DNA from: Fibrobacter sp. UWH6
Lineage (GTDB): Bacteria > Fibrobacterota > Fibrobacteria > Fibrobacterales > Fibrobacteraceae
Length of the DNA: 64,000 bases
Assembly: GCF_900142465.1 (NCBI RefSeq)
Contig: NZ_FRAX01000004.1
Location: 218,202-282,201, forward strand
Direction: 5' to 3'
Made by a program: the position numbers and the translations under genes. Below the pieces are notes generated by a model that saw only the letters and a list, made by a program, of their open reading frames with translations, made no database searches and had not been told where the DNA came from. This document shows, one piece after another, positions 44,936-53,936 of the stretch. The number at the start of each line of letters is the position of its first letter. Position 1 is the stretch's first letter.

Positions 44936-45272
44936 GAAAATTTTTCTGTTAGAGCTGAATCCCGTGGAGGGGTAAACGCAAATTTTTTCTGTCGGAGCAC
45001 AATCCCGCGTTGCGGAAAGTGCAAAATTTTCCGTCGGAGCTCAATCCCGTGTTGCGGAACGCGCAAATTTTCCTGTCAGAGCACAATCCCGTGTTGCGGA
45101 AAGCGCAAATTTTCCTGTCAGAGCACAATTCCCTGGAGGGGAACGCGCAAATTCTTCCGTCGGAGCGCAATTCCCTGGAGGAAAAAACGCAAAATTTTCT
45201 GTCAGAGCGGAATTCCGCAGAACGGAAAGAGCAATGTTTTTTGACGGAGACGAATCCCATTTGTGGGAAAGA
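44936..45272. repeat. Tandem array of eight 42-bp stem-loop units
   Basis: Eight head-to-tail units (one of 43 bp) beginning at 44936, 44978, 45021, 45063, 45105, 45147, 45189 and 45231. Each has a conserved A/T-rich half (gcaaattttcctgtcagagc type) and a variable half with a small inverted repeat. Stems differ but stay paired: TTCCC/GGGAA (unit 5), TTCCG/CGGAA (unit 7), TCCCA/TGGGA (unit 8), TTCC/GGAA (unit 6). A decayed unit may precede the array (44905-44935). Since 42 is a multiple of three, several frames stay open, but none has a start and ribosome-binding site I trust. Confidence 0.85.
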
Positions 45273-45428
45273 GGCCTGTCTTGCATCAGTTCCCGTCCAC
45301 CGTCATTGAAAACCGCAATACATTCCGCTAGACCTAAATGGTAGGACTAACGCCCCTAGTGTTGTGTAAAACACTATGCAATGATGTGATTTTTCTGTAA
45401 CCTTTGTGATATCTTTCTGTAGTTTTTC
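45273..45428. other. Non-coding region before ugd with one hairpin
   Basis: Holds a perfect 7-bp hairpin TAGTGTT (45357-45363)/AACACTA (45370-45376) without U-run. No gene seen. Confidence 0.5.
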
Positions 45429-45514
45429 TATAATGGGGCGACAATAGCTCCAAGGTGGAGTGGCTATACCCTTTGGGGGTAGAGCGTAGGAAATTGAATT
45501 TAAGGAATTGAACC
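45429..45514 (+). promoter_or_regulatory. Promoter -10 and hairpin-bearing leader of ugd
   Basis: TATAAT at 45429-45434; TTGTGA 19 bp upstream is a weak -35. The leader has two hairpins: CTCCA-agg-TGGAG (45448-45460) and TACCC/GGGTA (45467-45481). It ends in TTTAAGGAATTGAACC before the ATG. No JUMPstart/ops element is found. Confidence 0.5.
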
Positions 45515-46876
45515 ATGAATATCGCAATCGTCGGTACAGGCTATGTGGGCCTTGTAAGCGGTACATGCTTCGCCGAAATGGGTGTGAATGTCACCTGTGT
45601 TGACGTCAATCAGGCAAAAATTGAATCCCTTCAGAAGGGTCAAATCCCTATTTATGAGCCGGGCCTTGACGAAATGGTGCTCCGTAACCAGCGTGAAGGA
45701 CGTCTTCACTTTACAACGGATTTAGCCAGTGTCCTGGACGATGTGGAAATGGTTTTTAGCGCAGTAGGTACCCCTCCCGATGAAGATGGAAGTGCCGATT
45801 TGCAGTACGTTTTGGCTGTTGCCCGTACTTTTGGCCAGAATATCAAGAAATATACCGTGCTGGTAACCAAATCCACAGTCCCGGTTGGTACTGCCCAGAA
45901 GGTAAAGGCTGCCATCCAGGAAGAACTGGATAAGCGTGGTGTTCAGATTCCCTTTGACGTGGCCAGCAACCCCGAATTCCTGAAAGAAGGCTCGGCAATT
46001 GCAGACTTTATGAAGCCGGATCGCGTGGTGGTGGGTGTAGAAACCGAACAGGCCAAGGAAATCATGACCCGCCTGTATCGCCCCATGATGCTGAACAATT
46101 TCCGTGTCATCTTTACAGATATTCCTTCTGCAGAAATGATCAAGTATGCAGCCAACTCCATGCTGGCTACCCGCATTAGTTTCATGAACGATATCGCCAA
46201 CCTCTGTGAATTGGTTGGTGCCGACGTGAATATGGTTCGTAAGGGAATCGGTAGTGACTCCCGTATCGGTAGTAAATTCCTTTATCCCGGTTGCGGTTAC
46301 GGTGGAAGTTGCTTCCCCAAGGATGTTAAGGCTTTGATCAAGACCGCCGAAAAGAATGGCTATAAAATGGGCGTTCTTAAGGCTGTGGAAGAAGTTAACG
46401 AATACCAGAAGACCGTGCTCTTCAATAAGCTTTGCAAGCACATGGGTGGAGTCGAAAACATTAAGGGAAAGACTATCGCCATGTGGGGCCTTGCCTTTAA
46501 GCCTGAAACCGATGACATGCGAGAAGCCACCGCCCTGGTCCTTATTGACCTGCTTCTTAAGGCCGGCGCCAACATCCGCGTATACGACCCTGTTGCCATG
46601 AACGAATGCAAGAGAAGAATGTCCGTCGCTCGTCATTCTGAGCGAAGCGAAGAATCCAGTGACGTACCAGCCATCACCTACTGCAATGACATGTACGAAG
46701 CCCTCCTGGATGCAGAAGCCCTTCTCCTGGTTACAGAATGGAAGCAGTTCCGCATGCCTAGCTTTGCGGTGATGAAGAAGTCAATGAAGAACCCCCTCAT
46801 CATCGATGGTCGTAACATTTACGACGCCAAGGAAGTCGCAGAGGCTGGGTTTGTTTATGATGCAATTGGGTGCTGA
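45515..46876 (+). CDS. ugd: UDP-glucose 6-dehydrogenase
   Basis: Oxidises UDP-glucose to UDP-glucuronate with NAD+. 453 aa. N-terminal Rossmann GTGYVGLVSGTCFAEMG, conserved TKSTVPVGTA, NPEFLKEGSAIADF, and the catalytic Cys in PGCGYGGSCFPKD, then the C-terminal MWGLAFKPETDDMREA and TEWKQF. Oddity: the C-terminal domain contains RHSERSEESS, encoded by a 30-bp repeat at 46631-46660, inserted in a loop between a helix (NECKRRM) and the next strand (ITYCND). Start with AAGGAATTGAACC upstream. First gene of the polysaccharide locus. Confidence 0.95.
   Translation: MNIAIVGTGYVGLVSGTCFAEMGVNVTCVDVNQAKIESLQKGQIPIYEPGLDEMVLRNQREGRLHFTTDLASVLDDVEMVFSAVGTPPDEDGSADLQYVLAVARTFGQNIKKYTVLVTKSTVPVGTAQKVKAAIQEELDKRGVQIPFDVASNPEFLKEGSAIADFMKPDRVVVGVETEQAKEIMTRLYRPMMLNNFRVIFTDIPSAEMIKYAANSMLATRISFMNDIANLCELVGADVNMVRKGIGSDSRIGSKFLYPGCGYGGSCFPKDVKALIKTAEKNGYKMGVLKAVEEVNEYQKTVLFNKLCKHMGGVENIKGKTIAMWGLAFKPETDDMREATALVLIDLLLKAGANIRVYDPVAMNECKRRMSVARHSERSEESSDVPAITYCNDMYEALLDAEALLLVTEWKQFRMPSFAVMKKSMKNPLIIDGRNIYDAKEVAEAGFVYDAIGC
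46631..46660 (+). repeat. 30-bp 'HSERSEESS' repeat inside ugd
   Basis: CGTCATTCTGAGCG followed by AAGCGAAGAATCCAGT. Identical over 30 bp, in reverse orientation, to 63208-63237. Reads in frame as RHSERSEESS. Confidence 0.85.
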
Positions 46877-46886
46877 TAAATATCGT

Positions 46887-48230
46887 ATGAAAAAAGTAAT
46901 CACTTACGGGACTTACGACCTGCTACATCAAGGGCATATCAATCTTCTCAAGCGAGCCAAGGCATTGGGAGACTATCTGATCGTAGGTGTTACCAATGAC
47001 AACTTTGACCGCGATCGCGGCAAACTGAACGTGCGTAACAATGTCCTGGAAAGAGTCGAAGCCGTGAAGGCTACAGGCCTTGCTGATCAAATCATCATTG
47101 AAGACTATGTCGGCCAAAAAATTGACGACGTCCAGAAGTATGACGTAGACATTTTTGCAATCGGATCCGACTGGGAAGGGAAATTTGATTATCTGAACGA
47201 ATTCTGCGAAGTGGTATATCTGCCCCGAACCGAAGGCATTTCCTCCACCATGCTCCGAGCAGAAAGCCAGGACGTGGTGAAGGTAGGCATCATCGGCTGC
47301 GGCAGAGTCGCGAACCGTTTCCCATCCGAAACAGGAGTGGTGAATGGAGTATCCATCTCCGCTGCCTACGATATTGATCCGAGCGCCAGCCAAAATTACG
47401 CAAAGAAATTTGAAGGCGTTACACCGTATGCAAATTTGGACGAATTCTACAAGAATGTAGACGCAGTCTATATCGCAACACCTCACCTGAGCCATTACGA
47501 CAATATCAAAACCTCCCTCCAGGCTGGCAAGCACGTTCTGTGCGAAACTCCCATGGTCTTGAACAAGGATCAGGCCAAGGAACTATACAAGTTAGCGGAA
47601 AATCAGGGTGTCATCCTGATGGAAGCCAACAAGACAGCCCACTGTCCCGCATTCAACCACCTAATGGTGATGATCAAGTCAGGCCTCATAGGCGAGGTGG
47701 TGGACATTGAAGCATCCTTATCCCAGCTGCTAGACAAGAAGGGGCGCGAATTTGATCCAGCCCAGGCAGGTGGTGCCATGTTCGAACAAGGCTCTTATCC
47801 CCTTCTTCCCATTCTAAAACTGATGGGAATCAACTACGAAAGCATCCAGTTATTCTCACGTATGGAAAACGGCGTGGATGTTCATACCAAGGGACTTATC
47901 AAATATCCCAAGGCCGTTTGTTCTTTCAAGGTCGGGCTGGGTGTTAAAACCGAAGGCAACCTGGTAATTTCGGGAACTAAGGGATACGCCTATGTTCCTG
48001 CTCCTTGGTGGAAGACGGACTATTTTGAACTTCGCTACGAAGACAGCAACAACAATAAGAAATTCTTCTATAAGTGGGATGGCTTTGGCCTTCGTTACGA
48101 AATCCAGGAATTCATCAGTTGCATCTACAACCATAGGTTCTCCTCCGCCCGACTCCGCCGTAGGGAAAGCATCTGCATGGCAGAAATTATGGAGCAGTTC
48201 AGCCAGCGTAAAAACTTTTTTGAGATTTAA
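46887..48230 (+). CDS. Fused glycerol-3-phosphate-type cytidylyltransferase and Gfo/Idh/MocA oxidoreductase
   Basis: 447 aa, two domains. Residues 1-130 are a TagD-like cytidylyltransferase with HxGH (His14-Gln-Gly-His17) and RTEGISST, which would make a CDP-activated alditol from an alditol phosphate. Residues 134-447 are a Gfo/Idh/MocA NAD(P)-oxidoreductase with [12 protein letters not shown]. The family's EKP motif reads ETP (Thr221 in place of the catalytic Lys), so its chemistry is uncertain. Start ATG at 46887 ([17 protein letters not shown]); no clear ribosome-binding site, and ATG 46857 is possible. Together with the downstream TagF-like gene it points to CDP-alditol chemistry. Confidence 0.88.
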   Translation: MKKVITYGTYDLLHQGHINLLKRAKALGDYLIVGVTNDNFDRDRGKLNVRNNVLERVEAVKATGLADQIIIEDYVGQKIDDVQKYDVDIFAIGSDWEGKFDYLNEFCEVVYLPRTEGISSTMLRAESQDVVKVGIIGCGRVANRFPSETGVVNGVSISAAYDIDPSASQNYAKKFEGVTPYANLDEFYKNVDAVYIATPHLSHYDNIKTSLQAGKHVLCETPMVLNKDQAKELYKLAENQGVILMEANKTAHCPAFNHLMVMIKSGLIGEVVDIEASLSQLLDKKGREFDPAQAGGAMFEQGSYPLLPILKLMGINYESIQLFSRMENGVDVHTKGLIKYPKAVCSFKVGLGVKTEGNLVISGTKGYAYVPAPWWKTDYFELRYEDSNNNKKFFYKWDGFGLRYEIQEFISCIYNHRFSSARLRRRESICMAEIMEQFSQRKNFFEI

Positions 48231-48244
48231 AAGAAGGTATTTCT

Positions 48245-49318
48245 ATGATCAACTTTACCGTAGGTCCAGTCCAATCCAGCGATGCTGTTCGAACCGTCGG
48301 TGCGGAACAGGTCCCGTACTTTCGTACTGCAGAATTTTCTCAGCTGATGTTCGAGAACGAAACCCTGGTGAAAAAGTTCGCCAAGGCAACCGATGATTCC
48401 AAGGTTGTCTTCATTACCGGATCAGGCTCTGCCGGCATGGAAACCGCCATCATGAACACCTTGACCCCAAAGGACAAGGCCATCGTGGTGAACGGCGGTA
48501 GCTTCGGCCACCGTTTTGTGGAACTTTGCGAGCTCCATGAAATTCCCTTTACCGAAATCAAGCTGAACGCGGGCAAGGCCATTAAGGCGGAACACCTGGC
48601 CGAATTCAAAGGCAAGGGCTATACCACCTTCATCGTGAATAAGCACGAAACATCCACTGGTGTCCACTACGACATGAACCTGATCAGCGACTTCTGCAAA
48701 CGCAACAACCTGTTCCTGATCGTGGATTGCATCAGCACCTTCCTGGCAGATCCTTTCGATATGGCCGGCCTTGGCGTAGACATCATGATTACAGGTTCCC
48801 AGAAGGCCTTGGCCTGTCCTCCGGGCATTTCCGTCATGGCACTTTCCCCCAAAGCACTGAAGCGCGTCGAAGAAGTCAAGTGCAAGTGCCAGTACCTGGA
48901 CCTGAAACTTGCACTGAAGAATGCCGAACGTGGCCAGACACCCTGGACCCCTGCAGTAGGCATTCTGCGTCAGATCCACACCCGTCTAAAGGAAATCGAG
49001 GCAAACGGCGGAGTGGAAGCGGAAATCGCTCGTACCGCAGCGCTGGCCAATTACTTCCGTGACCAGATCAAGGATTTGCCCTTCGAAATCGTTTCCGAAT
49101 CTCTTTCCAATGCAGTGACCCCACTTCATCCCACCACAGCATCTGCTTACGACATCTTCCTGAAAATTAAGGACGAATACGGGATGTGGATTTGCCCCAA
49201 CGGCGGAGATATGAAGGACACCATTTTCCGCGTCGGTCACATTGGTGCTCTTACCACTGCGGACTATGATGACTTAATTGAGGCTTTTAAGGATTTGCAA
49301 AGGAAGGGCTTTATCTAA
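48245..49318 (+). CDS. Class V PLP-dependent aminotransferase
   Basis: 357 aa, related to 2-aminoethylphosphonate and serine-glyoxylate aminotransferases. PLP Lys187 in [11 protein letters not shown], cofactor Asp in [11 protein letters not shown], and substrate loop [12 protein letters not shown]. In this setting it probably places an amino group on a small keto compound that the adjacent cytidylyltransferase/oxidoreductase handles, but no phosphonate-forming enzyme is present nearby. 14 bp after the fusion gene. Its TAA overlaps the next ATG, which is where base composition changes. Confidence 0.88.
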   Translation: MINFTVGPVQSSDAVRTVGAEQVPYFRTAEFSQLMFENETLVKKFAKATDDSKVVFITGSGSAGMETAIMNTLTPKDKAIVVNGGSFGHRFVELCELHEIPFTEIKLNAGKAIKAEHLAEFKGKGYTTFIVNKHETSTGVHYDMNLISDFCKRNNLFLIVDCISTFLADPFDMAGLGVDIMITGSQKALACPPGISVMALSPKALKRVEEVKCKCQYLDLKLALKNAERGQTPWTPAVGILRQIHTRLKEIEANGGVEAEIARTAALANYFRDQIKDLPFEIVSESLSNAVTPLHPTTASAYDIFLKIKDEYGMWICPNGGDMKDTIFRVGHIGALTTADYDDLIEAFKDLQRKGFI

Positions 49319-50130
49319 TGCATCTTATGTTTAAACTAAAAAGATGCGTTCGTATGTTTTTTGAAACATCTTTTCTTAAAACGTTATACTTTAATTTTAG
49401 GGTATTACCATTTAGACAAGCGGTTCATGTTCCTATATATCTTTATCCTCGGGTTGAACTTGTTGGCATTTATCGAGGATGTATTAGGTTTGTAGATGAA
49501 AAGAATATTTATGGAGGAATGATTTCTATAGGATATAACAAATATCCAGTTACACCTTCCAAAAAAACATATACTTTATTGCGCTTTGAAACTAAAGGGA
49601 AACTACTTTTGGGATCAGAAGTTGTAATAAAAAATGGGTGTGTTATTTGCGTTTATAAGAAAGCTGTTCTAGAAATTGGGAAAAATTTTTATTGTAATTC
49701 AAATACATCAATATATTCAAAAAGTAGTGTGTTAATAGGGGATAATTGCAGTTTTGGGTGGAATTGCCAAATTTACGATTCCAATTTCCATTTTATGTAT
49801 GATGAATCGAAACATTCAATTTCCAAGTGTCACGGGAATGTTGTTATTGGAAATAATGTGTGGATTGCGAATAGTTGTGTCGTTTCAAAAAATGCTGTGA
49901 TTCCTCCATTTTCTGTTGTGGCAAATGGAAGTTTGGTGAATAAGAACTTTTCAAGTATTGAGTCATTTGGAAATGTTTTTGCTGGAGTACCTGCAAAGGT
50001 TGTTGCTACGGGAAAAACAATGATAAAAAATTTGAAATTTGAACATTTTTTGTTGAAATATTTTGATGAACATGAAAATGAGAATGAATATTTTCTAGAG
50101 AAAAAGGAAAATAGTTGGTTTGAGAATTGA
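49318..50130 (+). CDS. Hexapeptide-repeat acyltransferase
   Basis: 270 aa. The central part is a left-handed beta-helix of hexapeptide repeats (LEIGKNFYCNSNTSIYSKSSVLIGDNCSFGWNCQIYDSNFHFM), followed by VVIGNNVWIANSCVVSKNAVIPPFSVVANGSLV and the typical GVPAKVV end. Probably O- or N-acetylates a sugar of the surface glycan. Begins in a 1-bp overlap with the aminotransferase stop. From here to 61.1 kb the DNA is conspicuously AT-rich. Confidence 0.88.
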   Translation: MHLMFKLKRCVRMFFETSFLKTLYFNFRVLPFRQAVHVPIYLYPRVELVGIYRGCIRFVDEKNIYGGMISIGYNKYPVTPSKKTYTLLRFETKGKLLLGSEVVIKNGCVICVYKKAVLEIGKNFYCNSNTSIYSKSSVLIGDNCSFGWNCQIYDSNFHFMYDESKHSISKCHGNVVIGNNVWIANSCVVSKNAVIPPFSVVANGSLVNKNFSSIESFGNVFAGVPAKVVATGKTMIKNLKFEHFLLKYFDEHENENEYFLEKKENSWFEN

Positions 50131-50133
50131 TTT

Positions 50134-51588
50134 ATGGATCAAACTGTAAAAAATCAGACGATAAATAGCGCAAAATGGAACTTTCTTGAAAGAATAGCTG
50201 TTCAGGGTATTCAGTTTATTCTTGGCGTTGTAATGGCTCGAATGTTGGTTCCTTCTGATTATGGGGCTGTTGGAATGTTAGCTGTTTTTTTTGCAGTGTC
50301 TCAATCTTTTATAGATAGTGGTTTTAGTTCTGCTTTGATTCGAAAAAAAAATCAAAGTGATAGAGATTTCAGTACTGTATTTTACTTCAACATTGTTATT
50401 TCCCTAGTCGCCTATGGAATTTTATTTGCAATAGCTCCATGGGTTGGCTCCTTTTTTAATTTGCCAATTTTGTGCTCTGTTTTGAGAGTACAGGCTGTTG
50501 TTCTGGTTATAAATGCGTTTATGGCGGTTCAAGTTGCAATGTTGCAAATTAAATTAGATTTTAGGTCTTTAGCCCTACGAAATGTTTTAGCTACACTCGT
50601 ATCAGGTTTTTGTGGTGTTGCTTTTGCTTATTTGGGATATGGTATTTGGTCGCTGGTTTACCAACAGATAATTGCCGCTGCATTTAATTTGATTTTTATT
50701 TGTTGCGTTTGTAGGTGGTTCCCCAAAACCGGTTTTTCTTGGCGTTCATTTAGGGAACTCGGTTCCTTTGGGTTTAAGTTACTAGTTTCAGGATTACTTC
50801 ATACTTTGTATCTGAACATGACGTCTTTTGCAATAGGTAAATTTTATTCTCCCAAAGATTTAGGTTTTTACACTCGAGGCTCGCAGTTTGCTCAATTGCC
50901 GAATAAAACGATAAATGGTGTACTTCATTCCATTATGTATCCCATTATGGCCAAAATACAAGATGATGAAGCACGCCTGATTAATGTTTATCGCAAATAT
51001 ATCCGCATAACCTCCTTATCAATATTCATTTTTTCAGGACTTCTCGTTGCTCTTGCAAAACCAATAATTCTCCTCTGTTTGACGGACAAATGGTTTAACG
51101 CAATTATTTTTTTGCAGGCATTTGCTTTTTCGAGTATGTTTGATCACTTAAGTACAATTAATTTGACGTTGTTAAAAGTGAAGGGTCGTTCGGATTTATA
51201 TTTGAAGTTGGAAGTTATAAAAAAGCTGATTTCGGTGACAATTCTGTTTTTAGCAATACCCAATGGTGTTTTGGCTATTTGCTTGTCTGCAGTTGTATAT
51301 AATTTTATTGCTGTGTATATTAATAGTTATTACACAGGAAAATTTTTTAAGTTAACGTGCTTCCAGCAATTTAAAGATTATTTGCCGTATCTACTTTGTT
51401 GTATCTTTGCTTGTACCCCAGCTTATTTGCTCACGCTCTTAAATATTCCATATTTGATAATGATTTCTGTAGGGTCCATGGTTGCTTTAGGTCTGTATTG
51501 GTTCTTACTCCGTAATAATGCTGACATGATAGAAATCATTGGTTTGGCAAAAGACAAATTTAGACGTAAAAGGTATAATAATGTTTGA
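50134..51588 (+). CDS. Wzx-type polysaccharide flippase
   Basis: 484 aa integral membrane protein of the MOP/polysaccharide-transport superfamily with 12 or more helices. Begins NSAKWNFLERIAVQGIQFILGVVMARML and has GFYTRGSQFAQLPNKTINGVLHSIMYPIMAKIQDD, typical of this flippase group. Moves undecaprenyl-linked repeat units across the inner membrane for Wzy polymerisation. Overlaps the next gene by 8 bp. Confidence 0.92.
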   Translation: MDQTVKNQTINSAKWNFLERIAVQGIQFILGVVMARMLVPSDYGAVGMLAVFFAVSQSFIDSGFSSALIRKKNQSDRDFSTVFYFNIVISLVAYGILFAIAPWVGSFFNLPILCSVLRVQAVVLVINAFMAVQVAMLQIKLDFRSLALRNVLATLVSGFCGVAFAYLGYGIWSLVYQQIIAAAFNLIFICCVCRWFPKTGFSWRSFRELGSFGFKLLVSGLLHTLYLNMTSFAIGKFYSPKDLGFYTRGSQFAQLPNKTINGVLHSIMYPIMAKIQDDEARLINVYRKYIRITSLSIFIFSGLLVALAKPIILLCLTDKWFNAIIFLQAFAFSSMFDHLSTINLTLLKVKGRSDLYLKLEVIKKLISVTILFLAIPNGVLAICLSAVVYNFIAVYINSYYTGKFFKLTCFQQFKDYLPYLLCCIFACTPAYLLTLLNIPYLIMISVGSMVALGLYWFLLRNNADMIEIIGLAKDKFRRKRYNNV

Positions 51589-52846
51589 TTTTCTGAAAAA
51601 TATTGTAGCACGATGCGCAAACAGACTTTGTAAAAAACAAAAAAACGCTATACTTTTTTACCCACATGGGAACTGTCGTTTTGATGGATACGATATATTG
51701 AATGGTGAGTCTGATAATGTCTTGTGCTTGTTGAATGACATGCTTCAGGATAGCCGATTTAAGGACTTCCATTTTTTTGTGGTTTATTATCATAAAGATC
51801 GTTTAAAATCATATCAAAAATATTGTGAAGCGTTTCATTTAGATCGAATTCATTTTGTGCTAGCTTCCGAAAAAATTTCTGTTATGAAAGCTGTTTTTAA
51901 ATGTTATACGATTTTTACAGATACAGATTTCACTCGCATTTGTTATCGAGTGTCGACTCAACGTGTTGTGTGCCTTAATTATTTTGGAGGATTGATAAAA
52001 AATGAGTTTTTCCGAATAGAAGAAATGGGCGGTTATAAAAGTATGATACGTGAACAAAATAAGATGCATTATCTTTTTGATTACCATTTGTCTATTTCAG
52101 ACATTTGTTCAAAATTTATTGCCTTAGACAACTGCCATTATTATGGTAATTTCTTGTCGTTAGGTTTTCCTCGCAATGATGTCTTGTTTAAGGACCACTT
52201 GAATCTGAAAAGTGAAATTGAAAAAATTGTTGGTTTTAAGTTCAAAAAAATAATTACTTATGTTCCAACGCATCGAGATTATGAAAATAGTAAACGATCT
52301 TTTTATAACGAAAAAAACGAATCTCCACGATCAATATGGGGACATGTGTGCGAAAGTGATTTGGTATTGCTTGAAAAAATGCTTGAGGAAACAGAAACTC
52401 TTGTTGTTGCCAAAGTTCATCCTGTGCAACAAGCGCAAACATCTGTGATTGTAAAGAAATCAAGTAGACATGTGCTTTTTTATAGTGATTTAGTTGAGAA
52501 TGTTAAAACAAGTTTAAATCCTCTCCTTGCTATATCGGATAGTATCATTACAGATTACACCACAACCGTATATGATTTTCTATACCTAAATCGTCCTATT
52601 ATTTATTATTTCTATGATTATGAACAATATCGCTCAACAAGAGGTTTTTTTGTTGATCCTATTGAACCGATTTGTGCTGGCCATATAACTTATAATATGC
52701 AAGAATTGATTCTTGCAATTCAAGACATATGTTTAGGAAAAGACCCTGAAAGGGAAAAAAGGCTTGTTCTTCAAAAAATGTTCATTAAGTATTTGGATAA
52801 TAAAGCCTGTACTCGCATCAAAGAATATTTTTTTCGAGATAATTAA
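51581..52846 (+). CDS. CDP-glycerol glycerophosphotransferase (TagB/TagF) family protein
   Basis: 421 aa from the ATG at 51581, with AAAAGG upstream; an in-frame TTG at 51539 is less likely. C-terminal half has the family motifs: YVPTHRDYEN, VAKVHPVQ, SDSIITDYTTTVYDFLYLNRPIIYYFYD and EQYRSTRGFF. The family transfers alditol phosphate from a CDP donor to a glycan or polymer. It fits the cytidylyltransferase fusion at 46887 as donor maker. Such genes are best known from Gram-positive teichoic acids but also occur in Gram-negative capsule loci. Confidence 0.88.
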   Translation: MFDFLKNIVARCANRLCKKQKNAILFYPHGNCRFDGYDILNGESDNVLCLLNDMLQDSRFKDFHFFVVYYHKDRLKSYQKYCEAFHLDRIHFVLASEKISVMKAVFKCYTIFTDTDFTRICYRVSTQRVVCLNYFGGLIKNEFFRIEEMGGYKSMIREQNKMHYLFDYHLSISDICSKFIALDNCHYYGNFLSLGFPRNDVLFKDHLNLKSEIEKIVGFKFKKIITYVPTHRDYENSKRSFYNEKNESPRSIWGHVCESDLVLLEKMLEETETLVVAKVHPVQQAQTSVIVKKSSRHVLFYSDLVENVKTSLNPLLAISDSIITDYTTTVYDFLYLNRPIIYYFYDYEQYRSTRGFFVDPIEPICAGHITYNMQELILAIQDICLGKDPEREKRLVLQKMFIKYLDNKACTRIKEYFFRDN

Positions 52847-53935
52847 ATGCAGTTGTCGCCTATATACCTATTGTTATTGACGTTAGCATCGGTGTTTGCA
52901 TTTTTTTATAAGAATAAAATGCTGGCCTGGGCGCTGTGTGTTTTCATGTTCGTCCTTGCTGTTTTTCGTGGGGTTGAAGTTGGTACGGATTGTCTGGGCT
53001 ATCAAAAAGATTATTATATCATAAAAAGCGTTTTTGACGGAAATAAAATATTTCATTCTTTTGAAATCGGCTTTGTCGGATTAATAGCCCTGTTTAAACA
53101 GTATGTGACTAGTTTGTATTTGCCATTTGTTTCGGTGCTTTTCTGTGTATTTTGGTTTGGATTTTTAAAATTCATCAAATATTACAATATTCCACTAAGC
53201 TTGGCTTTATTCTTTCTGTTAACCCAATCTCATTATTTTTATGCATACAATATTATGCGACAGATGATGGCCTTGGGATTAATTGTATCTGTTATTTCTT
53301 GGCTTTATGAAAAAAAATATGTCAAGTTTTGTTTGTATGTTATCATTGTTAGTATGCTTTTCCATAAAAGCTCTATAATATTTGCTTTTTTATGTGTTAT
53401 TCATCATTATTATCATAAATGTCCAAAATTCTTCTCAAAGAAGAATATGTACATTGCTGTAATTTTGTCGTTCTTGTTCTTTTTCACGGCCGATCAGACA
53501 TCGATGGGAATGTTGGCTTCAATGGCAGGCTTGTTCTATAGTCGATATGAACAATATTTACTGGGATCGATTGGAACCGGGGTGGAAACAGGCTATTTGT
53601 TCATGGGTTGTCAGTCTCTATTTGTGCTGGCCTTGATTTTTTTGTATAATAATAATGAACGCAATAAATTTGAATTTATTGTCTATATTACGGGAATTGT
53701 TATATTCAACGTATTAAGCGCGATATCGGTTGTAGCGACCCGTGTTGCAGAGAGTTTCCTGATATTTAACACAGTGTTATTTCCTATGCTGATGTTGGAC
53801 AAGACCAACAAACGTTTGAAATGGATTAGAATTGTAATTGTTGTTGTATCTCTTGTTTTGTTTTTCTATAGGTATGGAGTCAAGAATGATGGTCTTGTGA
53901 ATCCATATTATTTTGAATCAAGGTTTGAGGAGTGA
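52847..53935 (+). CDS. EpsG-family (Wzy-like) polysaccharide polymerase
   Basis: 362 aa, about ten membrane helices. Matches the EpsG/Wzy group by FRGVEVGTDCLGYQKDY near the N-terminus and NIMRQMMALGLI in the middle, with a periplasmic loop between. Polymerises flipped repeat units. Starts at the base after the previous stop; its own stop is followed at once by GAGGAG/ATG of the next gene. Confidence 0.88.
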   Translation: MQLSPIYLLLLTLASVFAFFYKNKMLAWALCVFMFVLAVFRGVEVGTDCLGYQKDYYIIKSVFDGNKIFHSFEIGFVGLIALFKQYVTSLYLPFVSVLFCVFWFGFLKFIKYYNIPLSLALFFLLTQSHYFYAYNIMRQMMALGLIVSVISWLYEKKYVKFCLYVIIVSMLFHKSSIIFAFLCVIHHYYHKCPKFFSKKNMYIAVILSFLFFFTADQTSMGMLASMAGLFYSRYEQYLLGSIGTGVETGYLFMGCQSLFVLALIFLYNNNERNKFEFIVYITGIVIFNVLSAISVVATRVAESFLIFNTVLFPMLMLDKTNKRLKWIRIVIVVVSLVLFFYRYGVKNDGLVNPYYFESRFEE

Positions 53936-53936
53936 T

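Noticed and set aside
44936..45272. CRISPR array
   Set aside because: Units are contiguous with no unique spacers; the variable half retains an inverted repeat and resembles itself between units. No cas genes nearby.
44681..45309. Protein with 14-residue repeats
   Set aside because: Several frames on both strands are open only because the unit is 42 bp long. The plus frame from 44681 begins inside rnhA, and none has a good start.
45300..45514. JUMPstart/ops element before ugd
   Set aside because: GGCGACAATAGC is only loosely similar to the ops core GGCGGTAGC; not convincing.
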